From Tetrahymena elliotti 4EA (Eukaryota > Ciliophora > Oligohymenophorea > Hymenostomatida > Tetrahymenidae), in assembly GCA_000231825.2 (NCBI GenBank), contig JH720325.1:845115-909114 (forward strand): a stretch of 64,000 nucleotides of DNA, given 5' to 3'. The notes beneath the pieces were generated by a model. The model searched no databases. It worked only from the letters and a program-made list of their open reading frames with translations, and had not been told where the DNA came from. Of the stretch, positions 13,996-25,646 are shown one piece after another. The stretch's first letter is position 1; the number at the start of each line of letters is the position of its first letter. The position numbers and the translations under genes are program-made.

Positions 13996-16808
13996 TTGAA
14001 CAGGCAGTTTAAAAGTAAATCAAATCAACTTTTAGAAAAGAATTTCTTAGATTAAGAAGGAGTAAGTTAACCACTTTGGTTGTAAAAAGTGTTAAAAAAT
14101 GGAAACAAGAGGTTTGTTTTTGATTAAATCTAATAGAATTAATGTAGGAGGAGTATTCACTGTCTTTAATTTTGTTATTTTTTGTTAATAAATAATTATA
14201 TGCTATTGTATTAAATCAAATTAATTTTATTATCAAAGGTAATCAATCAATAATCTTTCGACTCAATCGATCTATCAACACACTGAAGTACTTTTTTTAA
14301 TTTTTAAGAGAGATAAAGATAACAAATCTTCTTTGTAATTAGTTTATTTCTATGAAGAATATTGATTTATTTAATTAATTAATGAGAAAATCAATCAATT
14401 AATGAATGAATGAATGTGTATCTGAAAAAATAAAGTGTTAAATTATTATTAATGCTTTTTATTTTTTTTGAAAGGTTAAGCAAGCAAGCTACCAATCTTT
14501 GTTTGTCTTCTTTTTTTATTTTTTATTTTGTTTTTGATTCTAATTAATTATCGCCTATCTTCTTCATCTTTTCTTTATTTTCAAAAAGGCCTTTTATTTT
14601 CATTCTGTCTAATAATCTTAACAAAAAGGCCTCTTTCTTTTTTCTTTTTTATTCTTTGAATTTATTAAAAAAATAGATAGATAGATAGATTGAGCAAATT
14701 TTAAATTAATTTTCATTCAAATAAAGCCAAGATCAATAATAAGCTAGATAGCTAGCTAGTTAACAAAATTAAAATATTTGCTCCTACCCCTGAATAGAAT
14801 TTGTTAATTAGAATAAAAAAGGGAGTAATTAAATTTTACAAAATGAAAGGGATAAAAAGTAGGTTGACTAGATTTTTTTTAAATTATAACTGTATAAATT
14901 AAAGGTGGTTTTCAATATTTGAAAATAGATAACTTTAAAAATGCATTTCTATATTTTATCAATATCTAAAAATTTTAAATTGATATTTATTTTTTATTTT
15001 ATATTTTTTATCTCTATTACTTTTGAACTAGTACAAAACTCTTATTTCTCACTTTATAAATAATTAAATAATTTCTCTCTTAATTAATTTCTTTATTATT
15101 GCCTGTAATCAATAATCAATCTAAATTTTCCTTTCTATTTTATAAATGTAATAGACATTCTTTCTTACTAACATTTTTACTCATTAAAATCAATTTTGAT
15201 TAGAACAAAACTAATTTATAAAATATATCTCGAGTAAAAATGTCAAATATCTATTTGATTACTTTTGTTACTCAATGAGAACCCACTAAATTTCCATTTA
15301 CAATGATATTATTACTCTCATAAAATAATGAAAAAAGTGATTGAATTAAATAATTAATTTGATTGTTTTTAATAGATTAATAAAGCAAATTCAAGAACTA
15401 CCAGCCAGTCAATTTTTATTTTTGAGAAATGAATAATAGAAAAAAGAGATAAAAATAGGCTTATTAAAACATTTATTTCTTGTTATTTATTTTTTTTAAA
15501 AAGCGTTGATATCATTTTAACTCTAAAAGATACTATAAATAACATTTCCATTTTTCATTTTGTTCACAAAATCTTTGAAACAGGTGATAAATACTTATTT
15601 ATTTCAAGAGTATATTATTTGTTAATAAGTAAAGCAATAAATATGTTATAGTTAATATATAATATATTTTTAGGTCATTAATCTGATCAATACCTTCTAA
15701 AGTCCAAACAGTAATGGTTAAATAACAGATAAATCAAAACTATTACTAAAGTATTATATATAATTTTTATTTATTATTTATTCTTACTAGCAAGGATATT
15801 ATAAATTTTTTAATCAGTACCCCATAAACTCTAAAAATAAATCTATATGAAAGAAAGAAGGAAACACGTTATTATCTTGAAAGTAAACAACAGATATCTT
15901 AAAATCTGGTTATTTTAGGGCTATTACATTTTCTCTCGTCATTAAATCATAAGATAGTTTTTGAGTGATTAAAAATAAATAGAAACTAAACTCAAAATAT
16001 GAATTTTATATTCGAAAAACTACTTATGGTTTTTTTTGAAAGAATAAACGAAATTTGTAAATAATAATTTAGTCAGTTTAAAATACTTCAAATCTCTTGA
16101 AATCGGTTTTTTACTCGAAATTTTTTATCAGTTTTTAAAAAGCCCATTAAATATTTTCATGCTTAACTTTTTATTTTAATCAAATTATTCAAAAGTACAT
16201 AGGTTTTAAGTGACATCAACAAATTGTTTTTCATTTTTAAAACGTTGAAAAAATGTTTCTAGTTTTGAGAATAAAATTATTATTTAAAAACAAAATCATT
16301 TTAATTTGTATTTTTTTAAAAAAATTTATTTTTAGATACAGTAAAAATACATTTTTTTGATCAGTCATATCAATATCTGGAGAAAAATCTAAATTTTTAC
16401 AAAGAATCTCATAAATGAAATTCTCCTTAAATTACTATTACGATGTTACAGTTAGTGTAATTTAATAATTTTCTAAATAAATTAATACAAAATACATTTG
16501 ATACTTAAAAATAGCATTTAATTAAAAGAGTATTTATATTTGTTGTTGAAATCTTTCTTTTATGTATTGTTGAAAGTATGAAAAATATTAAATATGAGTT
16601 AGTTAACTGTTATAAATAATTTCCATCTCAAAGGGATTAAATATTGTTTAACATTCAGCCAAGCAATCTTAATCATTCGATATTATTTATTATTAAAGTT
16701 ATAATAATATTTGTTTGACAACTCTAAATTCATTCACTTTTTTGAACCTAAAGGATTAAAAATATTCTAATTAAGAAGTTAGTTTAGCTATTATATAAAA
16801 ACGATTGT
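13996..16808. other. Intergenic, 2.8 kb, between divergent genes
   Basis: Upstream of the first MFS gene (-) and of the C11orf65-like gene (+), so it should hold both promoters. It is AT-rich with pyrimidine-rich tracts at 14.5-14.65 kb. There is a short TAGA repeat near 14673-14690, a GCTAGATAGCTAGCTAG stretch near 14742-14758, and a CTCCTACCCC motif at 14781-14790. I see no gene. Confidence 0.55.
14673..14690. repeat. TAGA microsatellite
   Basis: Four tandem TAGA units in the intergenic region upstream of the first MFS gene. This is simple sequence only. Confidence 0.7.
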
Positions 16809-18413
16809 ATGGATTCAGTAAGGGAAGAAGAACTTACACCATAAGTTGCTGCCTCTAAAATATAAAAGTATGTATTATTAGCAAAAAATATTTTAGAGAA
16901 CTTTTTGAAGAATTCGTTTTAAATAATCGAAATAGATATTAAGATTGTTTTATTATTTATCAAACAGATTATGGAGATCATATACAAATAGGAAAATATA
17001 TAAATATTATAAAGATATCATTCTCTTTAAGTGCAAGTAGATTATTTAAATATTGCAATTTCATTTATCTCTATGAAACTAACCTTGATTTTAGTTATTC
17101 TATCCTTATTAATAATATCAACTCATAATGCAACTTTTACAAAATAATTAAATCATAGAGGTAATCCTTCAAGATTGCTGAAAGCTATTAATCCTTTAGA
17201 AGCATAGTTATTAGAAGCATCTACAAGAGTGCATTTAAGATTTAGATTAGGAGGCGAGGTAAATTTTATTTGTTAATTCATAATATAGTTATCTTATATA
17301 AATATAAATCATATAACATCTAGAATTTCCCTCCTAATATTTACTACAAAATCTTCACTCATGGCGCTTTAGTAGATTTAAATAGCTTTGCGCCTAGAGA
17401 CTACTCAGTAATAAAGAGAGGAGTAAGATATTAAATTGAGAAGTGGAAATTTTAAATTTATAAATAAACTAAAATTATATTTTAGACTGATGAAAAGAAA
17501 ATAAAATACGAGTAATATGTAAAGAATAAAGATCAGTATTAAAATCAAGGCTGGTATTTGAGGATAGACAATAATGGGTGGAGACCAGTAAATTTTATTA
17601 AAAATTAAATGAGATAAAAAGTTTATATTTAAAATAGATTTCACACAAAGTGTTTAATAAGACTGATTATGTAGAATTGTTTTCAGCCAACAAAATCAGG
17701 TATTACCATTTTAAAAAAGATAAAAGAGATGAAAAAATTCAAAAAAAGAAGAGATTAGTAAGATAATTTGTTTTAGGTCAGCATTGATTGATGTTATTTT
17801 AAATTAGAATAAGTTAAGATGGATCTAAAATATGTATAAAAATGCAAGGAAGGAGGAAGAGGAGTAAGCAAAAGAGAAATTTTAAAAAAATGGGATTCAA
17901 TAAAATGAAGGCAAAGAAAATTAAGGTGATTTTATAACATAATAAAAAGCAAATAAAGGTGAATAATAGTAGGTCTAAGATGAGTTTAATTTGACTGATG
18001 AATAGAGATATTTAAATTATGAAAAATAGTTCAAAGAATTATATGGAGATCCTAATGGTGACGATGATGATGAGGAAGATGAAGGATTGAATGAGGATGA
18101 GAGAGTCGAAAAGGAATTTTTGGAAATCCCAAGCGACTTCAATCCTCTGAAGGATCCTAAATATATAGATATGGATGAAAATTAATTTGATGTTGAAGTA
18201 AAAGAGCTTATAGAATGGTCTAAAAATTTAGATTATGATGAATATGTAAAGGACTGGTTTTAATTATCTACTTCAAATGCCTCTGAAGCTTTTACTATAC
18301 GTCCGATAAATTAGAATGTAACATTTTCAACAACAACGTCAAACCCTCTTGGATAAGGAAACACAAAAAAAACGAATATAAGCAATAGTAACACAATGAA
18401 ATTGTATGTTTGA
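16809..18413 (+). CDS. C11orf65: C11orf65/MFI-family protein with N-terminal IQ motif
   Basis: Seven exons close in phase to 373 residues: 16809-16867, 16968-17030, 17159-17258, 17324-17422, 17486-17587, 17638-17699, 17777-18413. Introns are 50-128 nt. Residues about 14-37 form an IQ (calmodulin-binding type) motif, AASKIQKLWRSYTNRK. Family-typical segments follow: NPSRLLKAINPLEAQLLEAS, VHLRFRLGG, FPPNIYYKIFTH, FAPRDY and GWYLRIDNNGWRP. Near the C-terminus is ELIEWSKNLDYDEYVKDW followed by ATSN-like STSN. This order matches the human C11orf65/MFI protein as I remember it; that protein is described as a mitochondrial fission factor interactor. A central acidic, Gln-rich insert (about 185-270) is lineage-specific. 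Function in a ciliate is unknown; IQ motifs suggest calmodulin or centrin binding. ATG 17073, which begins a signal-like peptide, is intronic in this model. Confidence 0.85.
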
Positions 18414-19917
18414 TTGATTGTATTATTATAAATTAATAGGATATATTTCAAATAATTAAAAATATTTGATTGTAATATTTATTTTAATGACTCCTCTTTC
18501 AGTATTTACTATCTATTTTTATGTCATTAATTCAATACGTAATAAAAATAGATATTTTTAATAATGATGCATTTATTCTTATTCTTTTATTTTTTCAATT
18601 CTCTTTCTCGAAAAGTAACTTGGTAAATCAATATTAATGTTTTCTACCTCATTCTATCAAAAGCTAATTAATTTTTCAATCATTTATTTACAACAAGCAA
18701 AGATTCCCTTTAAACATTTATTTTTTGATAAGCATTTCAAATCAAAGTTAGATTTTTTATTTCATTCATTTGTAAATTTATTAATTTAAAATAAAATGAT
18801 ATTTTTTTATTTGAGAAAAAATAATTTAATCTGGATGAGAAAATATTATTTGAGAATATTTTATGTAAAGAAAGCATCCAACTAATCTTCTCTATCATCA
18901 ATCTAGTTTTTTGTTAATTATTTTATGTAGAATATAGACAATTTAGTAAATCTATATTATTAACAAAAGAAATGGAGTTTTTAATAGAAAAAAGTATATT
19001 TAAAGTAATAAGAAAAAAGTAAGGAAAAAGCCTTATTATTCTGTAATTAATTGTAACCATCAATAAAAATAAAATTTAATTTTAAATATTTTAATTTGGT
19101 CAAGTAAAGAATAAAAAAGTTAAGTAAAAATTTGATAAATTTCAAATGATATTACCTAGTTTGATTATATTGTTTGTAAAACAAAATAAATCAACCGATA
19201 TTGCTTTTGAATTATTTTAAATCTTTTATAACAAGCGAATATCTTTTTTAATTATTTGAATTTATTAAAGAAAATTGACGAGACTATCAAAATAATTAGC
19301 TTTGCGAGTCAACTTAATTAAAACAAATAATGCGATTTGACAAGAGGCACATTTAATAATTTAATAGCTCACTTTCACTTAGAAAAGCAAGATAAAAATT
19401 AAGATATGAATTTGCTTTATCTAAATCAGCGAGTTAATATATTAAGAAAAAACAAATTTACTATTAAAATATGAGAAAGTAAGATTGCCATTAAAATAAT
19501 ATGTAAACCATTGAAATCGGCATTACCTATTTATTTTTGATAAAGAAAATTGAAAAATATTTTAATTAAATCAGATTTTGATTAGTGATAGTAGTAACAA
19601 ACAACAGTATGATATATAAAGTACAGTTTATTTTACAAATAAAAGTAATATTTTGTTAATATTTTAGCTTGCTTGTTAGATCTAATGCTTGTAGGATGTA
19701 AAGGCTAGAATACCCCATATCTGAAGATTGAAAGTAATAGTTGATTGGTAGTGATTGATTAATTTGATTATATAGACATTAATAATTTAATAAATTAAAA
19801 ATAATCTTCAAGGTATTGCAAGTATTCATCCATCCCATATAAAGATACAAAAGTGTTTTCAAAACACTTCCCTACTAAAATGTCTATAGATTTATTTGTA
19901 CTCATTCAATTGTTGAT
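18414..19917. other. Intergenic, 1.5 kb, between convergent genes
   Basis: Downstream of the C11orf65-like gene (+) and of the antizyme gene (-). It is AT-rich with no supported gene. It holds a perfect short palindrome at 19851-19869, 49 nt beyond the antizyme stop. A slightly GC-richer patch at about 19670-19740 has no recognisable feature. Confidence 0.55.
19851..19869. repeat. Perfect hairpin in the antizyme 3' flank
   Basis: AAGTGTTTTCAAAACACTT has arms of nine bases around a single central C. It lies just past the stop of the antizyme gene and so is probably within its 3' UTR. It could be an RNA hairpin or a protein-binding palindrome; there is no direct evidence for either. Confidence 0.7.
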
Positions 19918-20982
19918 TCACTCATTAAGATCGTAGCAGAGTAAAGTGTGAGTACGAGTCTTTGAGACTTTGGATAATTATTGTCCCATAATCTTGTGGA
20001 AACCTACAAACATTAAAGTTTGAATCTTAGATCCAATATCAGTGGTCTTGTTGTGAAGGCAAACATAAACTCTTTCAGCGCCAGTACCTTCAGCAATATC
20101 TAAGATCTTCAAGAAAGTAGATTTGGTAAGGTGTTCCAAGGGGCTCTTATCAGAAAGTTCAACAAAGAAATTCTTATTGTTGACATCGTAGAAGCACTTG
20201 AAAGTGGTTAAAGGAGTATTTCTTTGTCTTTCACCAAGATAAATAACTGAGGCAATATCATAAATGATGATTTCTCTGTCATCCAAAGCTAATTGGGTAA
20301 GAAGTAATTCATCTTACAAGCTAGGTTCCATTACTATTTATTATTAAAGAAACAATTTAGAAATTGATTGAAAAAATTAATTTAAAATGAGCATGCAGTA
20401 ATCTGAATAAGTCTTACAAAGAACTTTATCAAATTAAATTACTTTTTTTCTTGCTTTCAATAATTAATTGCCTTTGCTTTGAAATAGAGGGACAATTAAA
20501 GCAAAAGTAAATATAAAAAATTAATTAAAGTAGTCCTTATTTTTTGTTTGGACTATCCCAAAATTAATTAATAGAGGATGTAAGTTAAATATCAAATAAA
20601 CTGCAAATGATTGATTTATTGAAATTAATTAATTACCTTTAGGTTCATTAGCCTTAACTTCATTGTTCTCTCTTCCGATAGTGAACTAGAAGGATCCCTT
20701 CCTATTAGATAGCAAAAATATTTTAATAAGCGCGCATTGGAAATTAGATTTAATTGAATGTATTTTTGAAAGATTTAGATTGATTTTTCATTGCTTTACA
20801 ATATGCATGTAAAGATAGATATCAACTAATCTTTCATTCATTTAAACATGAAAAAAAAGCATAGATTTAAATAATTACTTAGTGAGATTTCTCTTTTCAG
20901 CTTCACCCACAGACATCCTGTTCATGGAATTATTAGACTACATCATGTTAAGTTCTTGGTTAAGGTTAATTAATTGGGCCAT
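19918..20982 (-). CDS. OAZ: Ornithine decarboxylase antizyme homologue
   Basis: Three exons, 20982-20879, 20701-20637 and 20333-19918, give 194 residues; all phases close. The C-terminal 110 residues carry the antizyme signature: FFVELSDKS, then FLKILDIAEGTGAERVYVCL, then QTLMFVGFHKI. These align with the family's LLEFAEE...HVFICF and LLRTFSFLGFEIVRP segments. Antizyme binds ornithine decarboxylase, sends it to the proteasome without ubiquitin and blocks polyamine uptake. In known antizymes the full-length protein needs a polyamine-stimulated +1 frameshift at a TGA between two frames. Here the spliced frame is open from ATG 20982 to TGA 19918 with no stop, so no frameshift is required. Either that control is absent or my exon 1/2 joins differ from the real mRNA. 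Codon choice in exon 3 (GGT, AAG, GAA) suggests good expression. It could instead be an antizyme-like paralogue. Confidence 0.8.
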
Positions 20983-22132
20983 TTTTAATAGAGGAAAAAT
21001 TATTCAACTCGCCTATGTGTCCGCAGACTATTATGTGTTGTAAAAAGGTAGCTTTTCGCTTATTTTTTTTACTTAGATTTGTTTCTAGGAAACTTTTTTT
21101 TTGTGTTTTAATTAATTATAAGTCATTAGCTCGCTTATTTCCTCAGCTGTTTAAAGCTAAATTTGAGTGAGTATCTCTTTCTTCTATCTCTGGAAATCCC
21201 CCTTTCTTTTCTTATTATTTAATTAATTTCTTTGTTTCTTCTCTTTCTCCCCACTGCATGCAATATCAAAAGTAAATCAATTAATTAATCAATTCATTCC
21301 TTCTTTTTTTCTATTTTTCTTTACCCACCTATGTTAATTTCTTATTATTATTTACAATAGCATAATAAGGTAATAGTATTTCATTTATTTAGCTTCCAGC
21401 TTTTAAATTCAATTTTATATTAACCATCTACCCTACCCCTTCCTTTTCTCACTTTTTAATTCTCCTCTTCTTTACTTATTTACATATTTATATTTCTTCA
21501 CATACATTCTGGTTTTTTAATTCAAAATTATTAAAAGCTTCAATAACTCTGGCTACCCTGATTTATTCATTCACATATTTAAATAAATTCATGTTTAGGC
21601 TTCTTTTTTTTTAGTATCTCAACTTCCATCATTAAACTTTTTAAAATAAATAATAGAAATAATTATTTATAATGTTTGGTAGATAGATTTAGAGTTTATT
21701 GATGTTATTAAATTGTCTGTATAATAACTTACCAATATTACTCTAAATAAATCACCTAATGTGATAATTATTAAGTTATTTTATAGGTTTTATGTATAAA
21801 GCAGAACAAATAATAAAAAGTAAAACCTTTAATCTACTTAAAATATTGGAATAAATTTATTTTATCTATTTTTTAATTAGGTATGATTCTTGTTCTGTGA
21901 TTTATCAATAATGTTTTTCCTACAGCCTTTTGAAATGCTTCTTCAAAATTTTGTAATTCCTGTGCAGTAATGAGATGATTAGGCAGGCAATGAGTTAATA
22001 ATAAAACTTGCTGAATTGTTTTTTTTATCTTTTGATACTTTGTATAAAATTTAATTAAATCTTATAAATCAATAACATCATATATAATAAGTAATCTTCT
22101 TGAAATTTCCATGTAATTGGTAACAAGACATT

Positions 22133-22148
22133 GGGTGGGTGTGGGTGG
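22133..22148 (+). other. G-rich tract, possible weak G-quadruplex
   Basis: GGGTGGGTGTGGGTGG has three GGG runs and one GG run, isolated in DNA that is otherwise nearly all A and T. It could fold as a two-tetrad quadruplex or be a protein-binding site. Confidence 0.5.
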
Positions 22149-24639
22149 ATAAACTTTAATCAATATGAATAAAAATTAACAAAAGTATGCTTTGATTTTA
22201 ATAAAACTCATTATTAAAAAGAAATTAAAAAAATATACATAACTAATAGAGTGAGTGATTATTTTTAATAAAAAACTATTTTTAAATACATCCAAAATAT
22301 CTAGTGACTATTATATAATTTATTTAATTTTATATTAAATACAAAGGGTTAAACTAAAATAAAATGATTCTAGGCAACTATTCCTTATTTAATGTTTGCT
22401 ATAAAGCATTTACATACTAACAGTGAGGAAAGTTATTACCAACGCCTATATTAAAGTATCACAAAAAATTTTGAAATAGAACAAATTTTATCATAGATTA
22501 AGATAAATATTTAAATTAACCATTTCTGTGATTAGTTTTAAAAATAAATAACTCAATTTAAATCTAACCTTATTTAAAAATCTATACTATTACACTTTGA
22601 ATTAACTAAAAAACAAATTTGGTTTACATTACAATTTATTGATGCCCTACTGCTTCTTATTCTATATCATTTAATGTACTCTTCACAAAATAAACTCTAT
22701 TAAATATTATTACTCATCAGGTTTAAAAGTATTCTAAGTAAAATTCAAATTTTTATTTTTACTCAAAAGAAGAATTTCAAATTCTCTTTAAAATAAAATA
22801 AAACTTTAAAAGATTAAAAGAAGTCCAAAAAACAAAAATAAAAATTGATTAATTTTTATTCTTTCTAAAAAACTTCAAAGTGCTTAAATGATATAAAATA
22901 GATTAGTTCTTCAAAAAAATATATTTTTGAACTATTTTTTATATTAAATAATAATTAATAAAAAATTAGTGGCATATTTTGTTAAGGTAGGTTATGATTG
23001 TGTGAAAGATAAGTATTCCTTCACATTTTTAGAAAAGTTAATATTCAAATTAGGCTAATGTGAATAAATTGAGTTGTTTGCTTAAAAAAAAAATAGAAAT
23101 AGTTCAAATAATATTGATTTTAAATAGCAAATTAATTATTAGTATAAAGGTAAAAGAATACTCTATTATTTAATATGGATCATATTTTTATTTTTGAAAT
23201 ATATTTTTATGAATAACTAATAAAAATAAAAATCTTTGTATCATATTTATGAAATCGAATTCTAGGATTCTGTCTGTTTACTCCTGCTATACAAGAATTT
23301 TCTTATTTTTAATTTAACCTTAAAATTAAAATATTTTTTCTTATGTATTTTACTAAATATTATTTTATTTTTAAAATATTTACATTATTATTTATCTTTA
23401 GCTCTATGTTCATTAAAAATTGATTAACTATTTTAGATAAATACAACTTTGAATATTTTATGTTTTAAATTAAATAGCATTAAAATATCTATTACTTATT
23501 TTAAAATTTAATTTTGAAATTCAATCATTGAAAGTTTTAAATTCTCTATTATTTGTTGATAAAGAAAACTCTATGATGAGATAAGTTTAATATTTAAAAT
23601 ATTCTTTACAATAATATTAGTATTAATTCTGATAAATATTATTTCGCATTTTATTTATTTTATTAAGTTCCAAATAAAACAAAAAAGTTTTAAAACTTTT
23701 TCTAATTTTTTTTTCAATTTATATCTTAATACATTTTGTCACAATAATTTATTAATGTATTATAAGTTAGTGTATCTATTCCTTAGAAATTTGAAGCTGT
23801 AATCACGAATGATTGACTTTTAATTTCTTAAAAGAGCAATTTTTATTTTTTAAATTTCTGAAAAAATAATAAGAATAAAATAATAGTTTTTAATTAAAAT
23901 TAAAATATTGATTTAGCTTTTATGATATTTCTAAATAACAATCGTATTAATTAATACTAAAATTATTAAAAATAGAATGATAATGTATTTGAATATTTAT
24001 GCTTAATTTATCAATTGTGTATTTTATCAAAAATAATATTTTTTGATTTTTATTTTAGAAGGGTTTAAGTGAAATTTAAAAAATTGAAATTTATTTTAAC
24101 TTTCAAATAATATTCTTTAAAACCAATAATGAACATTAAAGTATTGTTCGCAAAGAAGAGAAGTAATAGAATATTTGATTTCAAAATTTGTTACTGTTAA
24201 TATAATTTCCAAAAATTAGGAAAACCAATTGTCTAAAAAGATAAATTAATCCTAAATTACTTAGTAAAGACTTTAATTTTTTTTGTCTGTAGCATATTTT
24301 CATCAAAAATTAATGTAAAATAAAAATATTTGTTTTTCTTCTTCTCAAATACAAATTTAAATTTTATTTTTTAAAGAATGGTGATTTAAAATGTCATCCA
24401 AATAATATTTTTTAGTAAACATCATATTAAGATTAAGTTAAAATAGTACAATTGAAATGGCCAAAATAGAAATTAAAAAATTAAATAAATAGTTAATTAT
24501 AGTTTTAGTATAAATTATTGCGTTTATCTATGTATTTCAACAAGTAACTTGTGTAGGAAGATAGCAAATTTAATTTTTTCTAGTTTATCTAAAGTTTTAT
24601 TTCTTTTAGGGATTACTATCTATTATTTTATTGAATAAT

Positions 24640-25173
24640 CCCTAATAAATCAAAAGCCAAGTACTTTCCGTTCTAAAACAGATGTGAGCTGGAGTGTCTG
24701 TTTCGCAGGAAATAGTGAAAAGTAAAGAATTAAACTATTCTATAAATAAAGAGGTAAAATATTTATTAGTAAGAATTTGGATCAGAGAATTAGGTGATAG
24801 AATCGCATTATGACACCTAGGATTTCTATTCAGCTTCAAAGGCAGTATCCCAAAATTCATATTTGAAATGAGAGAAGACAGATAAGGGCTAAGAAGAAAC
24901 AATCTATTGTAATCAGGTCAAGATATTATAAAATATTATATCCTATCTGATTTAATGCTAAATAACATTTTATTTAAAGATATTTGTTAGCCTTATTTTT
25001 CTTAGAATACATTTGAGAATAGAAATATGAAAATCATTTTAAAGAATAAAATAAAGAAAAGATATTTTTGTTTAAAAGAAAAACTTAACAAGAAAGGATA
25101 GAAATTTTTTAATTTAGCCTTAGAAAAAATAAAAATCTTCATTTAATTCATCTAAAAAGTATAATACCTTTGA
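24640..25173 (+). pseudogene. Coding-like fragment, unresolved
   Basis: Three adjoining open stretches in different frames read like protein: QKPSTFRSKTDVSWSVCFAG near 24655-24715, then SENQVIESHYDTQDFYSASK near 24780-24845, then an open frame from ATG 24868 to TGA 25171 (101 residues). GC content is higher than in the flanks. No splice pattern of 50 nt or more joined the frames for me. It looks like a gene remnant or a short gene with exons I cannot place. No family is recognised. Confidence 0.35.
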
Positions 25174-25646
25174 TTGTGATTGCAAATTTTGTCTAAGATA
25201 ATATGTGCTTGTATTCGAAGTTATTTTTGTTTTGGAGTTTAAATTTAGTTTAAGAGAAGCAGGAAAATAAAATATTTTTATTTTGTCATTCATATTTGAT
25301 TTTCATCAATATTTTGAAATTAAATCTGATGTAATATAATTAATTGAGAGATTCTTAATAAGAATTGATGCTATTGAGAAGTAAATTATGGTTGTAATCT
25401 GCCAAATATGTTGAATTCTGTTTTTAAATGACTGGAAACAGCACATATTCAAAATATATTATGTGAATGATAAGATCCAAGAATACTATTGTAATATGTG
25501 TCTTAATATTTAATATTTTCTGATCTAAGATATTAAGGAATTGAAATAAAAGTATTTTAATTACTTCTTTAAAATAATAATTTTGCAGCTATGAGGATTA
25601 TAATAATTAATTGAACTAAACAAATTTAATATAATAAGATAGTAAA

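Larger units (their letters stand above)
20983..25646. other. Intergenic, 4.7 kb, between divergent genes
   Basis: Upstream of the antizyme (-) and of ZNFX1-like copy 1 (+). The first 600 nt are pyrimidine-rich, consistent with an antizyme promoter or 5' UTR, and include CCCTACCCCT at 21431-21440. A G-rich tract lies at 22133-22148. The block 22.2-24.6 kb is extremely AT-rich with nothing recognisable. A coding-like fragment lies at 24640-25173. Confidence 0.55.

Noticed and set aside
17073..17258. ATG 17073 starting a signal-peptide-like sequence in frame with downstream exons
   Set aside because: Removing a 100-nt and a 128-nt intron upstream joins an IQ motif to the NPSRLLKAINP block in phase, as in the C11orf65 family. 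ATG 17073 then lies inside the second intron.
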